Of a stretch of DNA of 64,000 nucleotides, positions 15,303 to 26,292 are shown in pieces; position 1 is the stretch's first letter, and each line of letters begins with the position of its first letter. The notes under the pieces are model-generated. The model did not search any database. It saw only the letters and a list, made by a program, of their open reading frames with translations, and was not told the DNA's origin. Source of the stretch: Cephalopachus bancanus. Taxonomy: Eukaryota; Chordata; Mammalia; Primates; Tarsiidae. A program made the translations under genes and the position numbers. The stretch covers positions 558,001 through 622,000 of the forward strand of contig JAPVLO010000626.1 in NCBI GenBank assembly GCA_027257055.1, in the 5' to 3' direction.

Positions 15303-15952
15303 AATGTCTGCATAAAACCTTGTATATGAATGTTCATAGCAGCATTGTTCATAATAGCCAAAAAGTGGAACCCAAATGTTTATCAACTAATAAATGTATA
15401 AACAAAATATGGTACATAAAATGGGATGTTTTTTCAGCCATATAAAGGAATGACATACTGACATAAGCTACAACGTGGTGAACCTTGTGCTTAGTGAAAG
15501 AAGTCACAAGAGATTACATTTATTCCATTCATTTGAAATATCCAGAATAGGCAAATCTATAGTGAAGAATAAAGTAGATTAGTGGTTGTCAGGGCATGGG
15601 GAAAGGCAGGATGGGAGGGTCTTGTAATAGGTATAGGATTTGTTTCTGAGGTGATTAAATGTTCAAAATTTGAACATAGTAATGGTTGCTTGACTGTGAA
15701 TATACTAAAATCCATTAATTTGTACACTTTTGGGGTAAATATATGGTATATTTATATATCATATATCTCAATATATATATCTCAATAAGGATTTTTTTAA
15801 TATACCATGAGTAAGTAGAATATGTACCAGAGATGTATACTTGGTTAAACATTTAAAAATTGATCAGTGTAAGACACCTTATTAATAAGAAAATAGATAA
15901 GATATGATCATCTCAGTAGAATAACCAAAAAAAAGCATTTAGCAAAATTCAC

Positions 15953-16234
15953 TAACTAGCACCTGAGATCCCAGCACTTTGGGAGGCCAAGGCAGGAAGA
16001 TTGCTTGAGCCCAGGAGTTTGAGACCAGCCTAGGTAACATATTGAGACCCCATCTTTACAAAAAATCAAAAAATTAGCTAGGCATGATGGTGTACACCTG
16101 TAGTTCTACCTACTTGGGAGACTGAGGTAGAAGGATCCCCTGAGCGCAGGAGGTCTTATGGTGAGCCACAATCATGCCACTGTACTCCAACCTGGGCAAC
16201 AGAGTGAGACCCCCCCAACTCAAAAAACAAACAA
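15953..16234 (+). mobile_element. Slightly 5'-truncated Alu
   Basis: The first ~20 bases of Alu are missing or replaced (ACTAGCACCTGAGATCCCAGC); the rest of both monomers is present with an A-rich tail. AAAATTCA flanks both ends. Confidence 0.85.
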
Positions 16235-17680
16235 AAAATTCAATACCCTTTCATGATAAAAACACTGAACAAACTATGAGTAGAAAAGAACTTCTTCAGC
16301 CCTTTAAAAGACATCTATGAAAAAAAATTAAAAACAGTGGCTTCATATTTAATGTTGTAAGATAATGCTTTCCTCCTAAGATCAGGAATAAGAAAGGATA
16401 TCTGTTCTAAGCACGCTTATTCAACATTGTACTAGAAATTTTAACCAGGGTAGTTATGCAAGAAATAGAAATAAAGAGCATCTAGATTGAAAAGGAATAA
16501 ATAAAACTCTATTTGCAGATAACATGATATTTATATAGCAAATGTATATGTATATAGAAAATGTACATGTAAATAGGAAATCCTAAGCAGTTTACAAAAA
16601 GACTATTAGATGTAATAAGTGAGCCTAATGTATAACAAGGTCCCAGGATACAAGATGGATATACAAAAATCAATTGTATTTCTATACACCAGCAGTGAAA
16701 AATCTGAAATTGAAATTAATAATTCCATTTATCATAGCGTTAAAATGAATAAAATACTTAGGAATATACTTAACCAAAGAAGTTTAAGAATTGTAAATTG
16801 AAAACTATAAACTGTTGTTGAGCAAAATTAAGGAAGTCCTAAGTAAATGCTAAGATCACTCATGTTTGCCTATTAGAAGACCTAATATTAAGATGGCAAT
16901 ATTTCTCAAATTGATCTTTAGATTCAATGCAGTCTCTATCAAACATTTCTACACTTTTTTTTCTTGCAGAATTTGACAAACTGATCTTAAAGTTTAAATG
17001 TAGAAGCAAGAGACTTTGAATAGTCATGATAACCCTGAACAAGAAAGGACAATGTTGGAAGACTCACATTTTTTCATTTCTGAATTTCCTGTAAAGCACA
17101 TTAATGCACATAGTGTAGTCCTGGTATAAGTATAAACATATATTAATGAAATTGAATTAAGAGTTCAGTAGTGAACCCATATGTTCAGTCAAATAATTTT
17201 CAACAATGGTGCCAAGGCAATTTAATAGAGAAGGAATAGATTCTTCAAAATAGTGGTACTGGGACAACTGGATACTGACATGCAAAAGAATGAGGTTGGA
17301 TTGCTACCTCACACCATATACAAAAAATTAACTCAAAGTAGATAAAAAATTCAAGTGTATGAGTTAAAACTATGAAACTTTTGGAGGAAAACATAGGCAT
17401 AAACCTTGATGACCTTGGATTAGCTAATGGTTTCTTTGATATGGAACCTAAAGTACAAGCAACCAAAGAAAAAAATAGATCAATTTCATTTCATCATAAT
17501 TAAAAATGTTTGTTTATCAGTGGGTACTACCAAAAAGTAAAACAATAAGACACAGAATTGGGGAAAATTTTTACAAATCATATATGTGATAAGATTCTAG
17601 TTTCCCAAATATATAAAGAACTCTAAAAAGTCAATAATTAATTTTTTTAAAAAGATAGTTCAATTAGAAATTATAATGGA

Positions 17681-17973
17681 GGCCGGTTCAATGACTCAGC
17701 CTGTAATCCCAGCACTTTGGGAGGCCGAGGCAAGTGGATTGCCTGAGCCCGCAGGTTCGAAACCAGCCCAGCAACTTGACTAGACTTCATCTCTACAATA
17801 CAAAAAAAAAAAAATTAACTGAGCATGGTAGCATGTGCTTGTAGTTCCAGCAACTTGGAAGGCTGAGGTGGAAGGATCGCCAGAGCCCAGCAGGTCGACA
17901 CTGGGGTGGCCATGAGTGTGCCACTGCACTCCAGGCTGGTCAGTAGAGTGAAACTCCAACTCAAAAAAAAAAA
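17681..17973 (+). mobile_element. Full dimeric Alu
   Basis: Starts GGCCGGTTCAATGACTCAGCC and ends ACTCCAACTC plus A-tail. Near-perfect short target duplication TATAATGGA / GATAATGGA at the ends. It lies within old L1 ORF2 sequence. Confidence 0.9.
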
Positions 17974-18133
17974 TGATAATGGATTTGAACAGACATTTCT
18001 TCAAAGAATATTTACAAATGGTCAATAAACAAATCAAAAGATGCTTAGCATCATCAGTCTTTAGAGAAATGGAAATCCAACCCATAATGAGATAGCACGT
18101 CACACTACTGGGATAGGTATAATAAAAAAAGAA

Positions 18134-18137
<4 letters not shown>

Positions 18138-18173
<36 letters not shown>
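18138..18173 (+). repeat. (GT)n microsatellite
   Basis: Eighteen uninterrupted GT units inside the old L1 fragment; likely polymorphic. Confidence 0.97.
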
Positions 18174-18176
<3 letters not shown>

Positions 18177-18480
18177 AAGTCATGTATTAGTGAGAATTTG
18201 GAGAATTTGGACCTCAACATTGCTGTAGAGAATATAAAATGATGTAGCTGCTGTGGAAATGTTTGGGAGTTCCTTAGAAGTTGAACTTAAAGTACCCTAT
18301 GACCTAACAATTCTACTCCTAGGTATATACCTAAAAATATTGAAAACATATGTTTGCACAAAAACTGGTACATGAATGTTCATAGCAGCATTATTTGTAG
18401 CAGCCAAATATGGAAGCAAATCAAATGTTCATCAACTGATGAATGAATAAACATAATGGAATGTGTTTAGCCTTAAAAAG

Positions 18481-19880
18481 GAATGAAGGGCATGCAAGGC
18501 AGGGCTGGTTCAACATTTGAAAACCAATTGTTGTAATCCATCATATCAAGAGGCTAAAGAAGAAAAATCATTTGATCATATCAATAGATGCATAAAAGAT
18601 ATGTGACAAGATCCAACATTCATTCGCATTCATTCGTGGTGAATTTAAAAAAAATAACCTTTACCCAACTATGAATAGAGGGGCACTTCCTCAGTTTGAT
18701 AAAGAACATCTTCAAAAAACTTACAGCAAACATCATACTTAACAGTGAGAAACTAGATGTTTTCTCCTTATAATTGGGAATAAAGTAAAGATGTTCCCAC
18801 TCACTACTCCTGTTCAATATCCTACTAGAAGTCCCAGGTAATGCAATAAGACAGGATAAGGAAATACAGGCTATACAGATTGGGAAAAAAGAAAGAAAGC
18901 TGTCTTCGTTCTGAGATGGCATTGATTGTTTATGTAGAAATCCCCAAAAATTGACAACAACAACAACGAAACTCTTGGAACTAATAAGTGATTATAGCAG
19001 AGTTCTAGGTTACAAGGTTAATATACAAAAGTCAATTGCTTTCCTACATACCAGCAATGAACAGTTGGAGTTTGAAACTTACAATACAGCACTATTTAAC
19101 ACCAAAAAAGTTGAAATACTTATATACAAACTTAACAAAATATACATAAAGCCTATATAAAGGAAACTTCAAAACTTTATGAAAGAAGTTTTTAAAAATC
19201 TAATAGATATTCCATGTTCATGGATAAGAAGACTCAATATTGTTAAGGGTCAGTTCTTCTGCCTGGGCAACTTGGCGAGACCTCATCTCTACAATAAATC
19301 AAAAAATTAGCTGGGCGTGATAGCGCGTGCCTGTAGTTCCAGCTACTTGGAAGGCTGAGGGGGAAGGATCGCCAGAGCCCAGCAAGTCGAGGCTGCGGTG
19401 GCCAGGAGTGGCCACTACACTCCAGTCTGGTCGACAGAGTGAGACTCCAACTCAAAAAAAAAAAAAAAAGTGTCAGTTCTTGCCAATTTCATCTGTAAAT
19501 TCAATGCAATCCCAGTCATAATCCCAGTAAGTTACTTTGTGGATATTGACAAACTGATTTTAAAGTTTATATGGAAAAGTACAAGATTCAGACTAGCCAC
19601 CATATTATTGAAGAATAAAGTTGGAGGACTGACTTCAGTGCTTACTTTAAAGCTATGGTAATCATGACAATGTGGTATTGGTGAAAGAAGAAACCGATAG
19701 ATCAATAGACTAGAATAGAGAGCACAGAAGTAGATCCACACAAATATAGTCAACTGATCTGTGACAAAGTGGCAAATGCAAACCAGTGGAGAAAAGATAG
19801 TCTTTTCAATAGATGGTACTGGAACAACTGGACATCCACATGTTAGAACATTGAATCTAGATATACACCTTACATCTTTC
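18481..19880 (+). mobile_element. Old L1 ORF2 RT-domain fragment
   Basis: Third plus-strand ORF2 copy. It starts inside the RT region (CTGGTTCAACATTTGAAAAC; CATATCAATAGATGCATAAA) and runs past CCATGTTCATGGATAAGAAG to GATGGTACTGGAACAACTGG. A truncated Alu lies inside it at 19259-19471. Coding capacity is lost. Confidence 0.72.
19259..19471 (+). mobile_element. 5'-truncated Alu with target duplication
   Basis: Begins mid-left-monomer at TGCCTGGGCAACTTGGCGAG and runs to a pure A-tail. GTCAGTTCTT flanks it at 19249-19258 and 19472-19481. The right monomer is little diverged. Confidence 0.92.
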
Positions 19881-20754
19881 CAAAAATTTTACTCATGATG
19901 CTTTTCCCCCTGTGGACAATAAAGCATAGTTCTTTACTCTCACCATTGTTATTCAGCATATTGCTGGAAGCCATCATAGTAAATCTGGAAAAGTAAATAC
20001 AAGCATATAGATTGGAAAGGAAGAACTGAAACTATCCCTGTTTGCAAATGACATGACAGTCTATATACAAAAATCAAAAGGAATCTACAAAAAAAATGAA
20101 AAAAAGATTAATGTACCAAAATCAATTCTATTTCTCTGTATTCACAAAGAACACCTGGAAATCACAGTTTAAAACACAGTTAAAAGTACCACTTAAAATA
20201 ACCTAAAACAAAATGAAATGCTTAGGTATACATCCCACAAAACATATACAAACTAGGTGTAGTGAAAACTACAAAAACTGAAAGAAATCAAAGATCTAAA
20301 TAAATGGAGAAATGTGCTTTGTTTATGAACTGGAAGACTCAACATAGTAAAGGTATCATTTTGTTTAAAATTTATCTCTAGGTTTGACCTAGTTTCAATT
20401 AAAATCTCAGGAAGATTTTAGTGGATATAAAAAGCTTATCCTAAAATATTTCTGGAGAGGAAAAAGAACAAGAATAGCTAAAACATCTTTGAAAAACTAT
20501 AATAAAGTGGGAGGAATCATTCTAACCCCATTTTAAGATTTAATACAGTGTGGTACTGGCAGAAAGACACATAGATCAATGGAACAGATTGGATTACTTA
20601 TAAATACCCACACACAAATGATTGTTTTACAAAGATTCAAATCCAATTCAATGAAGAAAACAATTTTTTTCAACAAATGTTGATGGACCAATTGGACATC
20701 CATAGGTCAAACTTAAATCTCATATCTTATATAAAAATTAACTCAAAATGGATC

Positions 20755-20812
20755 ATACAATCTACTTACCTCGGCCTCCCAAAGTGCTGGGATTACAGGC
20801 AAAAAAAAAAAA
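20755..20812 (-). mobile_element. Tiny antisense Alu piece with A-tail
   Basis: About 43 bases that are the reverse complement of the Alu left monomer from GCCTGTAATCCC to GGATTG, followed on the plus strand by thirteen As. GGATCATA flanks both sides (20749 region and 20813-20820). The A-tail is on the wrong side for a normal Alu insertion. Confidence 0.75.
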
Positions 20813-21540
20813 AGGATCATAAATTTAAATGTAAAACATAAAGCTGTATAATTTTTAAGAGGACATATACCATAAAATCATTGGAAGCCAGAGCTAGGTG
20901 AACAATTCTTAGACATGACACCAAATGTCCAATTCGTAGATTAAAAATAAACAATCCAATTAGACAGTGATTACAAGACATGAACATCTTCCCAAAAGGA
21001 GTTATACAAGTTCCAACCAAGCATATGAAATATGTTCAACATCATTATCCTTTAGGAAAATGCAAATTAAAATCATAAGAAGATATCACTACACATTTAA
21101 TAGAACAGCTACAATAGAAAATAACAAAAATACCATATTCTGGCAAGGATGCAGAGAAACTGGATCTTTCACACATCTGGTGAGAGTATAAAGTGGTCAC
21201 TCTGGAAAATGGTTTGGCAGCTTCTTCAAAATGCAAAACATACACTTGGCATCCAACCCAGCAATTGAACTCCAGGGAAATATATATCCCAGAGAAATGA
21301 AAACTTATGTTTATACTGAAACCTGTCTTCAAGTTTTCATAGCAGCTGTATTCATGACAGGTAAAATTTGGAAGTATTAAAATATCCTACAATGGGTTAA
21401 TAGTTAAACAAATTGTAGTACATCTATTCCATGGAATACTGCTCAGTGGTTAAAAAAAGAAAAAGAAAGACCTGTTGATACTCACAACTACTTGGATGGA
21501 TCTCAAGGACTTTTGCTGCATTTTTAAAAATTTATATCTG

Positions 21541-21826
21541 AGCCGGGCTCGGTGGCTCAGCCTGTAATCCCACACCTTTGGGAGGCTGAGGTGAGTGGAT
21601 TGCCTGAGCCCGTGAGTTCAAGACCCGCCTGGGCAGCGAGACCTCATCTCTACAAGAAATCAAAAAATCAGCTGGGCGTGGTAGCACATGCCTGTAATTC
21701 CGGCTACTTGGAAGGCTGAGGCAGAAGGATCGCCGGAGCCCAGCAGGTTGAGGCTGCGGTGGCCGGGAGCGGCCACTGCACTCCAGTCTGGGCGACGGAA
21801 TGAGACTCCAACTCAAAAAAAAAATG
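21541..21826 (+). mobile_element. Young full dimeric Alu
   Basis: Keeps many CpGs (GCCGGGAGCGGCCACTGCAC, GGGCGACGG), an indicator of youth. TATATCTG duplication at 21533-21540 and 21827-21834. Carries the lineage words GGCTCAGCCTGTAATCC and ACTCCAACTC. Confidence 0.93.
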
Positions 21827-22305
21827 TATATCTGATTATCATTTACTGTATGTTTTTCTTTATATAAAGTTCAAAGTTACAAAATTATAGAACTGGAGAA
21901 CAGATGTGTTATTGTCAGGTGTGAGGCACTGCAACATTTAGGTGGGGATGCAAGATGGGGCAGGTGTGACTATAAAGGGTTAGCATGTGAGGTCATTGGG
22001 AGGGTCTTTATGGAACAGTTCTGTATCTATTTTGGCGGTAACTACACTAATTTACAAATGGTGATAAAATTGAATAGTTCTACATTTACACACACAAGTG
22101 CATGTAAAAGTAGCGAAATTGGTATAAAGTCTGTTGGTTGTGCCAATGACAGTTTCCTTGTTTTGATATTATATTACAGTTACATAAAATGCTATTATGA
22201 GGGGGAACTGGGTTAATAGTAAACAAAACCTCTGTGCTATTTTTTCAACTTTCTGTTAATGTACAACTATTTTAAAATCAAAAGTTGTTTTAAAGTTTCT
22301 TCATG

Positions 22306-22543
22306 GCCAGGCTCGGTGGCTCAGCCTATAATCCCAGCGCTTTGGGAGGCCAAGGTGAGTGGATTACCTGAGCCTGCGGGTTCAAGACCAGCCTGGGCAA
22401 CTTGGCGAGACCTCGTCTCTACAATAAATCAAAAAATTAGCTGGACATGGTAGCACACGCCTGTAGTTCCGGCTACTTGGAGGGCTGAGTGGGCTACTGC
22501 CCTCCAGCCTGGGAAATGGAATGAGACTCCAACTCAAAAAAAA
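22306..22543 (+). mobile_element. Alu with right-monomer deletion, perfect duplication
   Basis: Left monomer complete; in the right monomer GGAGGGCTGAG joins TGGGCTACTGCCCTCCAGCC, so roughly 50 bases are absent. Perfect 14-bp target duplication AAAGTTTCTTCATG at 22292-22305 and 22544-22557. Confidence 0.93.
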
Positions 22544-22557
22544 AAAGTTTCTTCATG

Positions 22558-23119
22558 ATCTGTATGCTCTTTTACAAAAGAGATAATTTGCCACAAATAT
22601 TTGGGAGTATAGGTAAAGACATTTTAACTTAAGTTTTTGGTTTTCAAATAATCCAAATTGTTCTGTACAGGCAAACCCTAACTGATGTAACTGATAGCAT
22701 CATCAAAAACTCACTTGTTTTCCTGAGGAAACATGAATATTTAATAGATTTAATTAACATAGGGAGTTTATGTTCATTTTGTGGAATAATTACTACTTTA
22801 GCTAACAAATCTATATATCCTCCTTTTATATGCGAACTCATTTGCCAAAACCTTTTATTTGCAGTTTCAGCTTCTTAGTGTCATCATTTCCTCAACCTGG
22901 CTTGTAATTGACATGGTTAGAAAAAATCCAACAAATTTCAAGGTATTGAGGCTTATACTTTCACTTAATTTTGTCGTATGCTATAGAATATGATTCCTGA
23001 ACAATTTGATGATGTATTTTTAAATTCTGATACCAGATTTCATATATCAAATTACAGTTTATAAATTCAGTACTTAAAATGAAAAGACCCATTCTTTCAA
23101 ACATTAATGAATTATGCTC
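22558..23119. other. CASK: CASK intron, no recognised feature
   Basis: AT-rich intron between the last Alu of the L1-rich block and the palindromic region. Nothing recognised. Confidence 0.5.
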
Positions 23120-23139
23120 ATTTATTATGTGACATAATG

Positions 23140-23170
23140 AATATTTCACATAATATAAATGTGAAATATT
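23140..23170. repeat. Small perfect inverted repeat
   Basis: AATATTTCACAT at 23140-23151 and its exact reverse complement at 23159-23170, with a 7-base loop. A second small palindrome, ATTATGTGACATAAT, lies just upstream at 23124-23138. Both lie next to the large palindrome that starts 22 bases later. Confidence 0.9.
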
Positions 23171-23192
23171 AATTTATTTTTGAGTTATCAGA

Positions 23193-23418
23193 TAATCATT
23201 TTTGAGCTTTGGTGTTATAAATCATAGATTCTTACGAATGATGAAATCTTTAAACTTAAACTATTCCATTAATACAAAACCCGTTCTGTTTTCCCCAAAG
23301 AACCACTATGAATGATTGTGTTTTCAAATGATTATGTTTTCAAATCATTAGCTAAGTTTAAGGATTTCATCATCCTTAAGAATCTATGATTTATAACACC
23401 AAAGCTCAAAAATGATTA
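23193..23418. repeat. 226-bp hairpin element with 66-bp arms
   Basis: Left arm 23193-23258 and right arm 23353-23418 are reverse complements at 63 of 66 positions. The loop is 94 bases and contains a short direct repeat (GTTTTCAAATGATTATG then GTTTTCAAATCATTA). If the outermost two bases are a target duplication, the element is 23195-23416, flanked by TA, as for Tc1/mariner-type insertions; termini then read ATCATTTTTGAGC. No protein frame. I do not recognise the family; it looks like a MITE. Confidence 0.85.
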
Positions 23419-23511
23419 ATGCTAGAGACTGGCTTATATCTAGTATAATGATTTTAAACAATTTTCACAATTTCTGATCATAATAGTCATTGTATTGTTC
23501 ATTGGCAAGTA

Positions 23512-24155
23512 CAGTAAGTCTCCTACATATGAACCTTCAAGTTGCAAACTTTCAAAGATGCAAATATGCGTTCTCATTATTTGAGGAGACTCTGTTAGTT
23601 CTTGAGGCACAGGACCCAAATGTAGAATGGTACACGAAGGTTGCAGCAGCAGTTCAGAATGCAGTCAGTGCTACCATGTCATCTATGATGAGAAAAAAAG
23701 AACTACTACCAAGACATCACTGAATCATTTTTTTCAAGGTAGAAAGAATTGAATCCAGCAAGGAACCAAAACCTGTGCCATCAACATCAGGCATAAGTGA
23801 AATTGCAGCTTGCCCTCCATCTCTTATTGCTGACGATCCTTCAGCTTTACCATCTCCCACCTCCTCTCCCTTCTCCAGTCAGTAACCCTTCTTGCCTGTT
23901 CACTCGATGGCAGCCCCTCTATGCCAGCTATTTATTGTACTGTACTGTACTTTTCAAGGTATTGTACTGTAAAGTTAAAAATGTTTTCTTTCATTTGTGT
24001 TTGTTTTTAATGTCTTATTTGTATGAAAAGTATTATAAACCTATTACCAATTGTGTTAGTTGGGTATCTAGGCTAACTTTGTTGGACTTACAAACAAATT
24101 GAACTTACGAATGTGCTCTTGCAATGGAAGTCATTCGAATGTAGGAGACTTACTG
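23512..24155 (+). pseudogene. Internally deleted Tigger transposon
   Basis: 644-bp TcMar-Tigger element flanked by TA. Inverted ends share CAGTAAGTCTCCTACAT. It retains the C-terminal tail of the Tigger transposase on the plus strand: the frame from about 23580 contains AQDPN, KVAAAVQNAV and a run of basic residues, and after a frameshift a proline/serine-rich tail ending before 23890. The catalytic DDE region is deleted, so it is immobile. A full Tigger is about 2.4 kb. The subfamily is not certain. Confidence 0.85.
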
Positions 24156-24323
24156 TACATTCCTAAGGGAGTTTCCTATTAGGTTTTTTTGGTTTTCTTA
24201 ATTTCTAAAGCAAATATTCTTTGTATAGAAAATTATATGTTTCTCTAGGCTTCAGACAATAAATTATGAGTACTGTTTTAGCAAACTGCTTTGATGGTAC
24301 ATCTTTGGCTGTGTTTCCTAATG

Positions 24324-24328
<5 letters not shown>

Positions 24329-24382
<54 letters not shown>
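24329..24382 (+). repeat. (TG)n microsatellite
   Basis: About 27 uninterrupted TG units in intron; likely polymorphic. Confidence 0.97.
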
Positions 24383-24385
<3 letters not shown>

Positions 24386-26290
24386 GAACTTTTTCAGGCT
24401 AAGAAATCAACTTAAATACATCTGTTTTTTAATGATTAATTTTGCTGTATTGTGACAATCATTTCTGGATAACTATATTTAAAATAAGATCCAAATTTTA
24501 TAAATGTAAAGTTTTAATGTCTTGCTAATCAGATCTTTCTGTGAGAAACTGCTGATAAATCTCTAAAGCTGAGGCAATTTATAGTGACTATGCTTGACAT
24601 CCACTATGTGGAAAAATAAAACCCTGACTTCATCTTAATTTTTTTTTTTTGCCTTTTAAAAAATGCAGAGATGACTTAGTCCAGATTACCTTCTTCTGAA
24701 AGTATGTGGCTGTTTGTTAACTAAAATGACTCATATTTGATCAATATCATTCTAGTGTAAACATGACTTGGTATTACATGTGACACGTTAACTATAATCC
24801 CTAATTCAACATTTTATTCATAAATGTCTCTTAATTTGGATTTCCCATCTCATATAATTTAGGTATGTTGATGAAGAGGCTTTCATGTTTGTATATTAGA
24901 GTTCTGAAAGCTCTTTGGCTTATATATTCAATTTTATCTTAATATCATCTTAATGTTACATTCAGGAAATGTAACAGTATGAAAACAATGTGAGATGAGG
25001 GACTCTGCTCATTTATTCTGAAACAAATCAGCTTTTTAAAAAAGGTTACCCTCCCCCACTATATGTGGAATTTGTGTTTCACAAATTTAAAATGATTTTT
25101 AATCATTTTTCTATTTTTCTGTATAAATTAGCCATCTTTTTTTTTCAAATCTGCAGTTTGCTAACTTTTACATTATGTGATTTAGATAATTCTTTGGGAA
25201 GCAATAGGAATAGAAAATGGATGATGACAGATTTTGGTGGGTTGATATAACCTTTGATATATAGTCTGCAGTAGATGGGAAATTCAATCAATACACTAGG
25301 TACAAGTTGAATTTTGGAATATACTTGCTAATTAAAATTTAAGTCTGGAAAAGTTGGCGAGCGGTAGTTCTTGGATGTACTGAATGTTTGAGTTACCATG
25401 TTCCTATCTATATGAACAGGCTTTGGAAACAGCCTAAGAAATGTCTTTTGTTAAGATTGTTCTATAAGATATTTGCATTACACAATTAAATAATAGGTGT
25501 CAAATAGAAACAAATTTCAACTTCAGAGAGTTTATTCAAAAGGATTATTACAAGTGAGAGAAAGGAACTATTGCAATAGGGAGTAGAGTCCATTTTAATA
25601 GAGAGAATGCTTTGATCCTAAGATCTATGGGTATCTCAAAGTTTAGTCAAAAACCATTTTTCTTTTATGGAAAGAATAAACAAGGCTAGAAAGAATTTGA
25701 TGGGAGGAAGTAGGAAGACCTGGGGGAAGGAGAGAAGTTTAACCAAGGTTTGGTTAGCAAGCAACTTGAGACTAGTAACTTCCAACTGGGTACAAATACT
25801 CCTAAGGGTTCACAAAAACTTCCACACGATATCAGTACCATGGATAGTTTTAAGGGAACCAATTTCTAAATTCTTAACTTCTGTATATATTCTTTCTGAA
25901 GCCGATATGCTTAAGAAAATATGTGTAATAGACATACAAATTCTCCTTTCTCCTATCCCCTTTCAGTTTTTTCTTCCCTGGCTTTACTCATCCAGAATCA
26001 TGTGATGTGTTGCAAGATGTGTTGCAATATGTGTAAAAACTTCCAGGATGCCAAACAGAAGGATACTTTGAAAATTGGCATCAGTGTTGAGAAAGTGAAT
26101 GACTTTCAGAGACTGACACATACTATTTAAAGTCAGATTGATTCTTGCTTTCAACAAAATTAATGGATGACCTTATCAATTTGTAAACTGATGGATTATT
26201 AAGAGTATTTTTAAGTCATTGTGTAATTCATGGCGTATAAATCAAAAAGAGATTGCTTTAGCAAAACCCCATTCCTTCCCATATACTTGT
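24383..26290. other. CASK: CASK intron, no recognised feature
   Basis: AT-rich intron of single-copy appearance. Small open frames (for example 25667-26005) have no recognisable domain. No repeat that I can name. Confidence 0.5.
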
Positions 26291-26292
26291 TT

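Larger units (their letters stand above)
14721..15800 (+). mobile_element. Old L1M 3' end, interrupted twice
   Basis: L1M 3' sequence begins at about 14735 (CCAGCCATTTCACTCCTGG), is split by a short young L1 tail and an Alu, and resumes at 15303 (TTCATAGCAGCATTGTTCAT). It ends near 15800 with the familiar AATATCCAGAATAGGCAAAT and GTGAATATACTAAAATCC words. Plus strand; ORF2 C-terminus frame lost. Confidence 0.75.
15801..18480 (+). mobile_element. Old L1 ORF2 RT to C-terminal fragment
   Basis: Second ORF2 copy on the plus strand, split by Alus at 15953-16234 and 17681-17973. RT-domain words appear near 16400-16700 (the frame at 16619-16801 contains a KVPGYKMDIQKS motif) and C-terminal words near 18250-18480. 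Stops and frameshifts throughout. It also carries the GT microsatellite at 18138. Confidence 0.72.
19881..22290 (+). mobile_element. Old L1M ORF2 to 3' end
   Basis: Fourth plus-strand L1 copy in the chain: RT words near 19920-20060 (CTGTTTGCAAATGACATGAC), C-terminal words near 21030-21450 (GGCAAGGATGCAGAGAAACT, CCATGGAATACTGCTCAGTG) and a 3'UTR from 21827 to about 22290. Interrupted by a tiny antisense-Alu insert at 20755-20812 and an Alu at 21541-21826. No intact frame. Confidence 0.75.

Noticed and set aside
17780..18220. 146-residue frame
   Set aside because: It translates an Alu and a GT microsatellite in reverse.
23193..23418. The large hairpin as a microRNA gene
   Set aside because: The arms are far longer than a normal pre-miRNA stem and the loop is 94 bases; a transposon-type structure fits better. 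Small-RNA data could still change this.
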